A stretch of DNA of 34,274 nucleotides from Suttonella ornithocola (GCF_001889065.1 NZ_LWHB01000084.1:1-34274), one strand, 5' to 3'; shown: positions 1 to 7,719, counted from the stretch's first letter. The notes: generated by a model not told the origin, from the letters alone. Made by a program: numbers and translations.

Positions 1-766
1 GCCTTGCTTAAGGATATTGAGCAGTATCCTGATGATTACCAATGGGAAAGAGCTAGACGTTTTAATTGCTCGCAATCAGCGATTTGTTATGCTCTAAAGC
101 GAACTAAAGATAACGCATAAAAAAAGATTAACCAACATCCAAAAGCCGACACAGAGAAAAGAGAGCACTTTCAAGAACAAATAGTAGATAAGACCGCTCA
201 AGACAAACCGATAGTCTATCTTGATGAATGTGGTTTTAAAGCCTTTGATCATAGACCTTATGGCTACAGCACAAAAGGACAAGTTTGTCATGGAAGTGAT
301 AACTGGCATTTAAAGAACCAGAGCAATGCGATTGGAGGCATTATCAATGGAGAATTGTTTGCCTTACGCTTATATGATGGTTCTATTAACAGCGATATTT
401 TCTCTCATTGGGTGAGAGAAGCACTGTTACCTGAGTTACCTAAAAACAGTGTAATTGTCATGGACAATGCCGCTTTTCATAAACGCAGTGATATAGTCAA
501 ATCAGCTAAAAAACAGAACGTTATCTACCGCCAGAATGGCTAGATAAGGGCTATAGGATGTTTTGTTTTTTAGCTGATCGCACTATATTCAAGCAATCAT
601 TGAAGAGCATGGGCATGAGATAGTTTGGTTACCCCCTTATAGTCCAGACTTAAATCCTATTGAAAAGATGTGGGCTTGGATTAAGCAAATCCGCAAAGAA
701 TGGCGGATGGATTGTATTGATACTTTATTCTTTTATCTGCTTTGGATTGGGTTGGGTTTTAGATGA
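1..766 (+). pseudogene. IS630-family transposase, 5'-incomplete, disrupted
   Basis: Frame 1 reads a helix-turn-helix-type segment (ALLKDIEQYPDDYQWERARR) up to a TAA at 118-120. It continues in the same frame with KKINQHPKADTEKR, then the DDE catalytic core: YLDECGF (first Asp), VMDNAAFH (second Asp) and, after the nested insertion, WLPPYSPDLNPIEKMWAW (final Glu). The TAA sits where relatives usually carry Tyr, so a single T/C to A change explains it. The insert at 494-585 plus its duplicated TA (94 bp) shifts the frame. Removing it joins SDI to QAIIEEHGHEIVW and reads to TGA at 764-766. The N-terminus lies off the window. The enzyme cannot be made whole from this copy. Confidence 0.88.
494..585. 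mobile_element. 92-bp miniature inverted-repeat element, copy A1 (MITE-like)
   Basis: The ends are inverted repeats: left TAGTCAAATCAGCTAAAAAA, right (reverse complement) TAGTGCGATCAGCTAAAAAA. It is flanked by TA at 492-493 and 586-587. Deleting the element plus one TA rebuilds the transposase reading frame of the surrounding IS630 element, which proves insertion into an existing gene. It has no coding capacity. The inner part contains CCGCCAGAA, whose reverse complement TTCTGGCGG recurs in copy A2 (9316-9408), so the two copies lie in opposite internal orientation. The ends match the right end of the host IS630 element (TAGTGCAATCA.CTAAAA), suggesting mobilisation by that transposase. Confidence 0.85.
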
Positions 767-1200
767 TTGCACTATATAATCTTGGTTTGATGTATAGCGA
801 AGGTCTAGGTGTCATGCAAAATTATCAAACAGCACATGAGTGGTACGAAAAAGCTGCTGCTCAAAGTTTGCCACAGGCGCAATACAATCTCGGGGTGATG
901 TATGAGGGGGGGTGGGGCGTGAAACAAGATGACGCGCAAGCGCGGCAGTGGTGCGAAAAAGCCGCCGCACAAGTCTTTGTAGAGGCACAATTTAATCTTG
1001 GGGTAATGTACGCCAACGGTCAGGGCATCGCGCAAGATTATGTTAAAGCACGTGAGTGGTGGGAAAAAGCCGCCGCGCAAGGTTTCTCGGAGGCGCAACA
1101 TGGGCTATTGAAGTGCATTCGCAATACAAGCCATCAACTGACAAAATTGCGATGTCGATTTTATCGGAATACGGTCAGGCAATTGCCCACTATACTCTAG
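763..1200 (+). pseudogene. Sel1-repeat protein gene truncated by the IS630 insertion
   Basis: Three tandem Sel1-type TPR-like repeats are visible, each with the pattern A..NLG.MY..G.GV.QD...A..W.EKAAAQ. The apparent start ATG (763) and the first four residues (MIAL) come from the IS630 terminus. Native Sel1 coding starts only at about 775 with YNLG, so the true N-terminus and any signal peptide were lost. The 3' end is also aberrant. Compared with the intact paralogue at 1254-1661, a short stretch before the stop is missing and the reading frame passes through the usual GGCTATTGA ending, adding a meaningless tail rich in Arg and Cys. Sel1 proteins serve as protein-interaction scaffolds. This copy is probably non-functional. 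Confidence 0.75.
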
Positions 1201-1253
1201 GCTTTTGAAAAATCTACGCTACAATATTTTAAATTTACGTTAAAGAAAATACG

Positions 1254-1661
1254 ATGTTGTCCCTAATTAAACCTACTTATCAATGCACCCTGCTCTCTCT
1301 ACTCTGCGCGGCTGCCTTTAGCGCCCCGCAGCTAGCGCTCGGTGAAGAAAACAATCCTTTTGACGGTAAACCACTAGAAACCCTTATTGCACAAGCAGAA
1401 CAAGGCAATACGAAAGCGCAAGCAGAACTTTCCATTCGCTACGGCGACGCAGGCAACTACGCCGATGCATTTAAATGGGCACAACCAGCCGCTGAAAAAG
1501 GCGACGCAGAGGCGCAATTCAATCTTGGATGGCTATATGAAAATGGTCAAGGCGTTACGCAAGATTACAATAAAGCCTGCCAGTGGTACGAAAAAGCGGC
1601 GGCACAAGGCTTAGCGAAGGCGCAACAAGCGTTGGAAGAATTACAGCAGAAAGGCTATTGA
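1254..1661 (+). CDS. Secreted/periplasmic Sel1-repeat protein
   Basis: 135 residues. Residues 1-30 form a signal peptide: Lys6, a hydrophobic core LLSLLCAAAF and small residues near a likely cleavage at about residue 24-30. The mature part carries a divergent helical repeat (about 40-75, LIAQAEQGNTKAQAELSIRY) and one or two clear Sel1 repeats (about 75-125, with AEAQFNLGWLYENGQGVTQD and W.EKAAAQG). It ends in GY-stop, the ending lost in the broken paralogue upstream. Sel1 repeats bind protein partners and are common in secreted or envelope proteins, including ones encoded near toxin systems. The specific role here is unknown. A hairpin repeat starts one base after the stop. Confidence 0.8.
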   Translation: MLSLIKPTYQCTLLSLLCAAAFSAPQLALGEENNPFDGKPLETLIAQAEQGNTKAQAELSIRYGDAGNYADAFKWAQPAAEKGDAEAQFNLGWLYENGQGVTQDYNKACQWYEKAAAQGLAKAQQALEELQQKGY

Positions 1662-1757
1662 AGTGCATTTTGCGCACATCGCAAAATACACCGCGTCATC
1701 ACGCGGAATATTAACCACCTGATTGCGCCATTTTTAGCACTGCTTTCTGAGGGGAAT
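1653..1757 (+). repeat. Inter-cassette repeat copy R1 with hairpin
   Basis: About 105 bp, starting with the last codons of the Sel1 gene (GGCTATTGA) and ending at the toxin start. It is clearly related along its length to 2676-2780 (copy R2), and its first ~25 bp to 1103-1130, where the hairpin is collapsed by a deletion. A hairpin lies at 1663-1691: GTG-C-ATTTTGCG, loop CACAT, CGCAAAAT-A-CAC. A second stem follows (CCGCGT, loop CATC, ACGCGG). The end of R1 supplies the ribosome-binding site GAGGGG for the toxin gene. There is no T-tract directly after the hairpin, so its role as a terminator is uncertain. Confidence 0.7.
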
Positions 1758-2042
1758 ATGCGCACCAATGCTGAGCGAATGAAAAAAGGGGAAGCACCTT
1801 ATGTCTGGAAAAACGGGAAATATGAGCAATTGCAATTGCACCACTCGCGTCAGGATAGTCGTGGAGCGTTATATGAACTAACAGAACCAGTACATCAGAC
1901 AAAAAAAGGAGTTGGAGGTAAAGCACTACATCCTTATGGTAACAGCAGTCAGCATCCGGAACGTCCCGTCAATCGTCCTGCTTTTAACCAAGATCGTAAG
2001 CAATATTGGAAAGACCGTTTGAAGCAATTAGAAGGAAAGTAA
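1758..2042 (+). CDS. Orphan LHH-type (HNH/Endo VII superfamily) nuclease toxin domain
   Basis: 94 residues, preceded by a strong ribosome-binding site (GAGGGG, 1749-1754). The layout matches the LHH nuclease domains found at the C-terminus of polymorphic toxins (CdiA-CT, MafB and similar): an N-terminal NAERMKKGEAP motif, then the signature LHH at 27-29, Gln32, G..YEL and His46, LHP at 57-59, and a C-terminal RPAFNQDRKQYWKDR motif. The large export and delivery part of such toxins is absent, so this is a detached tip. The immunity gene follows after one base. The domain is inferred to act on nucleic acid in target cells. Whether this short form is made or exported is not shown by the sequence. 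Confidence 0.75.
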   Translation: MRTNAERMKKGEAPYVWKNGKYEQLQLHHSRQDSRGALYELTEPVHQTKKGVGGKALHPYGNSSQHPERPVNRPAFNQDRKQYWKDRLKQLEGK

Positions 2043-2043
2043 T

Positions 2044-2490
2044 ATGAATCAGAAAGAGCAAATTGAGTATTTATTGTCGCAGCAGAGCTACACTGTTCCA
2101 GTCAGAAGCGATGAAGACAGAAAAGAAGCGCAAAAAATCATAATGGAATTAGGGGTAAGAGAAGGCTCACAATTTTATGAGCTCTACTCAAAATATTTTA
2201 TGGAGAGTTTAGATCATCGCGGTGGAACATCTAGTATAATAGACCCTCTTCCGGATGGATTTTCATATGAATATTTCCAATTTGCATGGGGATTACCAGA
2301 CAACTACATCCTTTTCACCACCGGTGAGGGCGAAGGTGGCTACCTTTATGAAACCCAAGAAGAAAAAGTCTGGGATTTTAACCTCGGAGAGCGAGAGCAA
2401 CTGCTGGCAGGCACCTTACCGCACTGGAACAGCTTTTACGACTTCATGCTTTGGTATCTACAAAGCGACAAAGACGTTGACGACGACTGA
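2044..2490 (+). CDS. SUKH (SMI1/KNR4-like) immunity protein
   Basis: 148 residues, starting one base after the toxin stop. Its ribosome-binding site (AAGGAAAG) lies in the last toxin codons, which implies translational coupling. The acidic C-terminal half, with WGLPDNYILFTTGEGEGGY and a closing SFYDFMLWYLQSDKDVDDD, resembles SMI1/KNR4 superfamily proteins, which act as cytoplasmic immunity proteins for polymorphic toxins including HNH nucleases. The position directly behind the LHH domain supports the pairing. It has no signal peptide or membrane segment, as expected for a cytoplasmic inhibitor. The assignment rests on pattern and context, not on a strong single motif. Confidence 0.65.
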   Translation: MNQKEQIEYLLSQQSYTVPVRSDEDRKEAQKIIMELGVREGSQFYELYSKYFMESLDHRGGTSSIIDPLPDGFSYEYFQFAWGLPDNYILFTTGEGEGGYLYETQEEKVWDFNLGEREQLLAGTLPHWNSFYDFMLWYLQSDKDVDDD

Positions 2491-2523
2491 GCGCAGCGAT
2501 AGCAAAACCTACTTGTGACCCAC

Positions 2524-2543
2524 TGCCCAAGAGCCCTTGGGCA
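2524..2543 (+). other. Perfect 8-bp hairpin downstream of the immunity gene
   Basis: TGCCCAAG, loop AGCC, CTTGGGCA, 34 bases after the immunity gene stop. The stem is GC-rich and perfect, but no T-tract follows, so it is either a weak terminator or an mRNA 3'-end stabiliser. Confidence 0.45.
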
Positions 2544-2546
2544 ATC

Positions 2547-2646
2547 GCAGTCAGCATCTAAATTATCTTGTCGATCGTAGCCTGTTCAGAATAAAGATAA
2601 AGAGCAATATTGGAAAGACCGTTTGAATCCATTAGAAGAAAAGTAA
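2547..2646 (+). pseudogene. Degenerate second copy of the LHH toxin 3' end
   Basis: This stretch matches the last ~100 bases of the toxin gene (1943-2042), including GCAGTCAGCATC at the start, the block AGCAATATTGGAAAGACCG and the ending AAAGTAA. Small differences in between break the reading frame. No intact toxin start or LHH motif remains. It is followed by a second copy of the inter-cassette repeat. The arrangement shows that toxin tips were once present in at least two tandem copies here. Confidence 0.7.
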
Positions 2647-2675
2647 TCTGTTTTTTGCAAGGTTCTCAAAAGATG

Positions 2676-2780
2676 GGCTATTGACGCGCATTTTGCGCAC
2701 ATCGCAAAATACGCCGCGTCATCATGCAAAATATTGACCACACGACTTCGTCATTTTTAGCGCTGTTTCCTAAATCGGAA
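2676..2780 (+). repeat. Inter-cassette repeat copy R2 with covarying hairpin
   Basis: Second copy of the ~105-bp sequence at 1653-1757, again starting GGCTATTGA. The hairpin is at 2686-2714: GCG-C-ATTTTGCG, loop CACAT, CGCAAAAT-A-CGC. Against R1, the middle pair of the outer three has changed from T-A to C-G on both arms. The second stem of R1 has decayed here (ATGCAA instead of ACGCGG). No gene precedes it in frame. Confidence 0.65.
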
Positions 2781-2781
2781 T

Positions 2782-2817
2782 AAAAAAAGCTGCACGACTT
2801 TCCGCGCAGCTTTTTTT
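2782..2817. terminator. Bidirectional intrinsic terminator between the toxin region and glyS
   Basis: AAAAAAAGCTGC and GCAGCTTTTTTT form a 12-bp stem around a 12-base loop, with runs of T on the 3' side in both directions. It lies 15 bp after the end of glyS (minus strand) and closes the accessory region from the left. Confidence 0.85.
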
Positions 2818-2831
2818 AAATGAGCAATAAC

Positions 2832-4909
2832 TTAGCTCGCCACACCAATCAATGATAAATCACCTAATTCATCAAAATCCCGTTGTAATGCTGAGAGCAA
2901 AGCCAAGCGGTTCATGCGCAATTTCGGTTCATCGCACATCACCATGACGTTGTCAAAGAAATCTGCCAATGGCTTAGAAAGCGTGCCTAATACGGCTAAG
3001 GCCTGCGGATAGTCTCCGTTTTCTAAGTGGTTATGCAATTCCGGTTGAATGCTTGTCCACTGTTGGTAAAGCGTTTTTTCTGCCACCTCTTGTAATCGGT
3101 TTTCTTGCGGGTCGTCTTTTAGGCTACCGTTTTTCTTGAGAATGTTGCGGATGCGTTTGGCACTGTCTAGGAAGCTCGCAGCGTTTTCTTGGGTTAAGAA
3201 GTCGCGTAAGGCTAAGACACGGCGGTTCAACGCTTGCAATTCACTGTCGCCGGTTTGCGCAGCGCGGAAGATGCTAGGGTCAATGCCCTGCTCTTTGTAG
3301 TGATTTTCTAAGCGGTCAAAGCTGTATTGGGTGAGTTCTTCGCTTAACGCAGCAATATCAAGTTTTAATGCATCACGGTTCGCCTGTAAGATTTGCAGGC
3401 TTTGGGTAAAGACATCGCGTAAGTCAATCGCTAAGGATTTTTCTAAGGCTAGACGCAATAAACCAATGGTCGCACGGCGTAGCGCGTATGGGTCTTTGCT
3501 GCCTGTTGGTTTCGCGCCAATCGCAAAGCCGCCAGCAAGGTTATCAAGTTTTTCTGCTAAGGCAAGCGTTGTGCCGACAGCGGTTTGCGGAAGCTCTCCG
3601 CCTGCGCCTAACGGGTAGTATTGTTCTTGCAAGGCAGCAGCGACTTCGCTATCTAAGCCTTCTTTTTCGGCATATTTTCTGCCATATAGCCTTGTAGCTC
3701 GGGAAATTCCATCACCATTTCGCTTAATAAATCGCATTTGGCGAGTTCAGCAGCTTGCTGGACTTTATCTTTATCCGCTTCTGTCAATTCCGTTAGATAG
3801 GCGGCGATTTTTGCCACGCGTCGGCTTTTATCAGCGATTGAGCCGAGTTTTTCTTGGTAAACGACGTTTTCTAATTTTGGTAATCGTTCGGATAATGAGT
3901 ATTTTAAATCCTGATGCCAGAAAAATTCGGCATCGGCAAAACGTGGACGAATCACGCGTTCGTTGCCCATGCTAACCAGTTCAGGATGCTCACTGATGAG
4001 ATTGGCAACCGCGATAAAACAAGGCAACAATTTGCCTTTTTCATCGACCACCGCGAAAGTTTTTTGATTATCCTGCATGGTGGTAATCAACACATCTTGC
4101 GGCACGTCTAAAAAACGCGCTTCAAATTCGCCATATATCGCTTGTGGATATTCGGTTAATGCTGCCACTTCATCAATTAATGCTTCTGGCATAACCGCTT
4201 TGCCCCCGACTTTATTCGCCACTGCCTGCACTTGCGAGATGATTTCCTGACGGCGCGCTTCGCTATCAACAATAACGTAGGCTTCAGCTAAATCCGCTTC
4301 ATAGTTATCCGCATGACTAATCACCACAGGGGTTGGATGATGCACACGATGCCCTTGTGTTTCGCGCCCTGATTGCAGCCCAAAAAATTCTAATGGTAAG
4401 ACTTTATCATCCGCTAATGCCACTAATGCATTGACTGGACGCACGAAACTTTGTTCGTTATCGCCCCAACGCATCCGTTTGGCAATCGGTAGTTTATGAA
4501 TGACGGCTTCAAAAATTTCAGGGAGTTTTTCTTCAAACGTGGCGCTTGGACGTTCTTCACGATAAAAAAGGTGCGTGCCTTTTGGGGTTTCAATCGTGCT
4601 GAGTTCATCAGGGGAATTTAATCCGCAGCCTTTGGCAAAGCCGATGGCGGCGCGCGTCCAGTTACCGTCTGCGTCTTTAGCAACTTTTAGAGATGGTCCT
4701 TGGTTTTCCCAAATTTGTGGCACTTGTTTTTCACTTAAATTGCGCATCCGCCAAGCTAAACGGCGTGGCGTGGCGAAGGCTTTGATGCTCTCGCAGTTAA
4801 AGCCGTTTTCAATGAGTTGTTCTGCCCATAATTGCGTACCGGCTTCAGAGAGTTGTTGTACCGCAGCGGTTGGTAGTTCTTCTGTGGCAATTTCTAGTAA
4901 AAAATTCAT
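2832..4909 (-). pseudogene. glyS: Glycyl-tRNA synthetase beta subunit, one-base frameshift
   Basis: GlyS pairs with GlyQ as an alpha2-beta2 enzyme that charges tRNA-Gly. The gene reads from 4909 (MNFLLEIATEELPTAAVQQL) for about 411 codons to YMAE. It then leaves frame and stops at MPKKKA, while the -1 frame continues KYAEKEGLDSEVAAALQEQY to the normal end at 2832. Adding one A to the run at 3675-3678 (TTTT on the plus strand) gives GAA AAA TAT GCC and one protein of about 692 residues, the usual length for this family. Both halves are well conserved, with no sign of further decay. A sequencing or assembly error, or a very recent mutation, is most likely. The start overlaps the glyQ stop (ATGA). 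Confidence 0.9.
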
Positions 4910-5811
4910 ACGTTTTCTCCGTTACGGCAAAGTGGGAAACCTAGTGCTTTACGCGCTTCAAAATAAGCAACTGCAGCAGCTTTAGAGATGGCGCGCACGC
5001 GTAAGATATAGCGTTGCCGTTCAGTAACCGATATGGCGCGCCGTGCATCTAACAAGTTAAACAAATGTGAGGCTTTTAGCGCTTGTTCATAAGCAGGCAA
5101 TGCCAATTGTTTTTCGGCTAATTGCAATGCCATTTCTTCCGCTTGGTTAAATTGTGCGAATAATTGTTCGGTATTGGCGTGTTCAAAGTTATAAGCGGAT
5201 TGTTCACACTCATTTTGTTGATGCACGTCGCCGTAGGTTAATACGCCGTTGCGCGTGGTTGTCCACACTAAATCATAAACGCTATCAACACCTTGCAAAT
5301 ACATGGCAATGCGTTCTAAACCATAGGTTAATTCTCCCATCACTGGTTTACATTCCATGCCGCCTGCTTGTTGGAAATAGGTAAACTGCGATGCTTCCAT
5401 GCCGTCAATCCACACTTCCCAACCGAGTCCCCATGCGCCTAAAGTTGGTGATTCCCAGTTATCTTCCACAAAACGAATGTCATGAACCGCTGGGTCAATC
5501 CCAATCGCAAATAAGGATTGTAAATATAAGTCTTGAAAACGCGCTGGCGAAGGTTTCATCACTACTTGGAATTGGTAGTAACGCTGTAAACGGTTAGGGT
5601 TTTCACCATAGCGTCCATCGGTTGGACGGCGTGAAGCCTGAACATACGCCGCATTCCACGGTTCTGGTCCGATTGCGCGCAAGAAGGTTGATTCATGAAA
5701 GGTGCCTGCGCCTACTTCCATATCGTAAGGTTGCATGATTGCGCAGCCCTGCTCTGCCCAAAAGCGTTGCAAGGTTAAAATCATATCTTGAAAAGTAAGA
5801 GGTTCTGCCAT
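4906..5811 (-). CDS. glyQ: Glycyl-tRNA synthetase alpha subunit
   Basis: 301 residues, close to the family length of about 300. The class II synthetase core is recognisable: MTLQRFW-type N-terminus (LTLQRFWAEQGC), MQPYDMEVGAGTFHESTFLR, the GPEPW motif, and RRPTDGRYGENPNRLQRYYQ, which holds the residues that bind ATP and glycine. The alpha subunit carries the aminoacylation site and glyS supplies tRNA binding. The stop overlaps the glyS start by four bases, so the two are translated together. A promoter that fits the sigma-70 pattern lies upstream at 5841-5869. Confidence 0.96.
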   Translation of the reverse strand: MAEPLTFQDMILTLQRFWAEQGCAIMQPYDMEVGAGTFHESTFLRAIGPEPWNAAYVQASRRPTDGRYGENPNRLQRYYQFQVVMKPSPARFQDLYLQSLFAIGIDPAVHDIRFVEDNWESPTLGAWGLGWEVWIDGMEASQFTYFQQAGGMECKPVMGELTYGLERIAMYLQGVDSVYDLVWTTTRNGVLTYGDVHQQNECEQSAYNFEHANTEQLFAQFNQAEEMALQLAEKQLALPAYEQALKASHLFNLLDARRAISVTERQRYILRVRAISKAAAVAYFEARKALGFPLCRNGENV

Positions 5812-5840
5812 GAGAATATCCGCTTAAGAAAAAAGAACCT

Positions 5841-5869
5841 ATTTTAACTGTAGTGTCCAATGCTAGCAA
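5841..5869 (-). promoter_or_regulatory. Putative sigma-70 promoter of glyQ-glyS
   Basis: On the minus strand, TTGCTA (5864-5869) and TAAAAT (5841-5846) are spaced by 17 bases, 29 bases ahead of the glyQ start. It interleaves with the deoD promoter on the other strand, so the two transcription units share about 95 bp of control region. Confidence 0.55.
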
Positions 5870-5873
5870 AGAT

Positions 5874-5900
5874 TGCTACAATAACTTTTTTAGATAGGAG
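5874..5900 (+). promoter_or_regulatory. Extended -10 promoter element and ribosome-binding site of deoD
   Basis: TGCTACAAT (5874-5882) is an extended -10 element without a good -35 box. The Shine-Dalgarno sequence AGGAG (5896-5900) lies six bases before the ATG at 5907 and fixes that start. Confidence 0.5.
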
Positions 5901-5906
5901 ACGTGT

Positions 5907-6614
5907 ATGACCCCTCATATTAATGCTAAAGATGGTGCTTTCGCTGAAACGGTTTTAATGCCTGGTGATCCTTTACGTGCAAAATTTATTGCTGAAACTT
6001 ATTTGGAAAATCCTGAAGAAGTGACCAATGTTCGTAATATGCTTGGTTTTACGGGTACTTATAAAGGAAAACGCTTATCTGTAATGGGACATGGAATGGG
6101 GATTCCTTCATGCTCTATTTATGCTAAAGAGTTAATTACTGAGTATGGCGTAAAAAATATTATTCGTGTTGGCTCTTGCGGTGCTGTGCGCGATGATATT
6201 CATGTTCGCGATGTGATTATTGGTTTAGGGGCATCAACGGATTCTAATGTAAACCGCACGCGTTTTTTAGGGCATGATTTTGCTGTAACGGCGGATTATG
6301 AATTGGTTGCTGCTTTAGTTGCTGCTGCAAAGTCGCAAAATATCAATGCAAAAGTGGGCGGATTATTCTCAGCCGATTTATTTTATAACCCTGACCAACG
6401 CCTGAATGAAGCGTTGAAAAAATATGGCATCATGGGAGTAGAAATGGAAGCTGCCGGTATTTTCGGTGTTGCCGCTGAGTTTGGTGCAAAAGCCGCTGCC
6501 ATTTGCACGGTTTCTGACCATATTTTACGCGAGGAATACACCACTGCAGAAGAACGTCAAACGTCTTTTAATGAGATGATGATTATTGCTTTAGAAGCTG
6601 CATACTCTCTATAA
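5907..6614 (+). CDS. deoD: Purine nucleoside phosphorylase, DeoD type
   Basis: 235 residues. It cleaves purine (deoxy)nucleosides with phosphate into base and (deoxy)ribose-1-phosphate for purine salvage, in the cytoplasm as a hexamer. The Escherichia-type active-site residues are in place at the same numbers: His4, Gly20 and Arg24 in MPGDPLRAK for phosphate and the neighbouring subunit, the VEMEAAG motif for the ribose, and Asp204 in TVSDH, the catalytic acid. It is alone in its unit, between the divergent glyQ and a terminator shared with the convergent prmA. Confidence 0.96.
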   Translation: MTPHINAKDGAFAETVLMPGDPLRAKFIAETYLENPEEVTNVRNMLGFTGTYKGKRLSVMGHGMGIPSCSIYAKELITEYGVKNIIRVGSCGAVRDDIHVRDVIIGLGASTDSNVNRTRFLGHDFAVTADYELVAALVAAAKSQNINAKVGGLFSADLFYNPDQRLNEALKKYGIMGVEMEAAGIFGVAAEFGAKAAAICTVSDHILREEYTTAEERQTSFNEMMIIALEAAYSL

Positions 6615-6636
6615 AAAAGAAAATGCCATAAAAAAT

Positions 6637-6667
6637 AAAGCCCGCTCAAGACAGACGGGCTTTTTTT
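6637..6667. terminator. Intrinsic terminator between deoD and prmA
   Basis: AAAGCCCG and CGGGCTTT pair around an 11-base loop, followed by a run of seven T; the A-run on the other side makes it usable by the convergent prmA transcript as well. Confidence 0.88.
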
Positions 6668-6680
6668 ATTCTCTAATAAA

Positions 6681-7568
6681 TCAATGTTTGGGATGTAGTT
6701 CTAATAAAATCCAGCCTTCTTTGTCATCTATGCGATGAATGTTATAAGCCTCTTCATAATGTTCGCGAATAACACTTTCTTGTCTCTCTAGCAAACCCGC
6801 AAAGTATAAAACAGATTTTTCATGTAAATGTTTTTCAAACTGAGTACGCAACACACACAAAGGTTCTAATAAGATATTCGCCATTAAGATATCGACTTTA
6901 GGTGCATCATTTGGATTTTCACAAAGTGTAATTTTGTCTCTTACGCCATTTTTTTCGGCGTTTTCCGCCCCTGCTTGTAACGCCTGCGGATCAATATCTG
7001 TTTGCCAAACATGCTCAGCGCCTAATAATGCTGCGGCAATCCCTAAAATGCCGCTACCGCTGCCATAGTCATAAACGGTTTTATCTTGAAGCGTAATATG
7101 ATTAACCAAAGCGCTAAGACACATTGCTGTTGAAGGGTGCGTTCCTGTCCCAAAGGCAAGTCCTGGGTCTAAACGTAAAACCGTAGCATTTGGTTCATCT
7201 ATACGATGTTCTGTGGCTGCCACCCAAAAGTTTTTTCCAAAAGGAATGGGCTGAAAGTAATCAAGCCAAGCTCGTACCCAATCTTCATCTTTTAATAAAT
7301 GCTCACCAATCGGATAATTATCGCCCAGACTCTGTTTTAAAATAGATAGCACCTCTGATTTATCCACTTGTAAATCATACAGTCCTGTTACTTTGGTGGT
7401 TTGCCATAAAGGTGTGGTACCAATAGGCGGTTCAAAAATTTCTTGCTCGTCGGCTGCTTGATAGGTAACAGCTAAAGCGCCTGAAAGTTCGAGCGCGGTT
7501 TCTAATAGTAAGGCTTCATCATCATTATGGGCGGTTAAAGTCAATTCCAACCATTGTTTTTCTGTCAT
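6681..7568 (-). CDS. prmA: Ribosomal protein L11 methyltransferase
   Basis: 295 residues, close to the Escherichia enzyme. PrmA trimethylates several amino groups of ribosomal protein L11. The N-terminal substrate-recognition part contains DEDWVRAWLDYFQP, a family hallmark, and LDPGLAFGTGTHPST. The SAM-binding site is YDYGSGSGILGIAA (about residue 164 on), followed by the acidic residue in TDIDPQAL and the NIL motif in LMANILLEPL. Complete and unremarkable. It is convergent with deoD and transcribed away from purF. Confidence 0.95.
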   Translation of the reverse strand: MTEKQWLELTLTAHNDDEALLLETALELSGALAVTYQAADEQEIFEPPIGTTPLWQTTKVTGLYDLQVDKSEVLSILKQSLGDNYPIGEHLLKDEDWVRAWLDYFQPIPFGKNFWVAATEHRIDEPNATVLRLDPGLAFGTGTHPSTAMCLSALVNHITLQDKTVYDYGSGSGILGIAAALLGAEHVWQTDIDPQALQAGAENAEKNGVRDKITLCENPNDAPKVDILMANILLEPLCVLRTQFEKHLHEKSVLYFAGLLERQESVIREHYEEAYNIHRIDDKEGWILLELHPKH

Positions 7569-7690
7569 ATTTCAATCTCTCTGCTATTACAAATGAATTT
7601 TGTTGATTTTCTTAAATGTATTGTATCTAAATCTATTTGTTAAAAGTTTGGGATTATCACAATTCTTTCGCAAATTCCCTAAATATTAAA

Positions 7691-7719
7691 AGAATATTTT
7701 CAAACTTAATCGGTATAAT
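7691..7719 (+). promoter_or_regulatory. Putative purF promoter (-10 box only)
   Basis: A perfect TATAAT stands at 7714-7719, 29 bases ahead of the purF ATG, but the -35 position (AGAATA with a 17-base spacer) is poor, so an activator or another arrangement is possible. No PurR-like palindrome was recognised in the 180-bp gap. Confidence 0.4.

Larger units (their letters stand above)
1..776 (+). mobile_element. IS630-family insertion sequence, right part, decayed
   Basis: The element enters from the left edge and ends in the sequence GCACTA at 769-774, followed by a TA at 775-776 that fits the TA target duplication of the IS630/Tc1-mariner group. Read inward from the right end, the terminus is TAGTGCAATCATCTAAAACCC (754-774). 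Its transposase gene is broken by a stop codon and by a nested miniature element at 494-585. The right end lies directly inside a Sel1-repeat gene, so that gene was the insertion target. The left end and left inverted repeat are outside the window. Confidence 0.85.

Noticed and set aside
108..130. A7 run followed by G in the transposase, a possible programmed -1 frameshift site of the IS630 type
   Set aside because: The TAA stop is met before the A-run is decoded, and the downstream coding lies in the same frame, so a simple nonsense change fits better.
3671..3737. glyS recoding by programmed frameshift, or a separate gene starting at the ATG at 3737
   Set aside because: There is no slippery X XXY YYZ heptamer at the junction, and the first 20 residues after 3737 are out-of-frame nonsense. 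The join at the A-run gives a normal GlyS.
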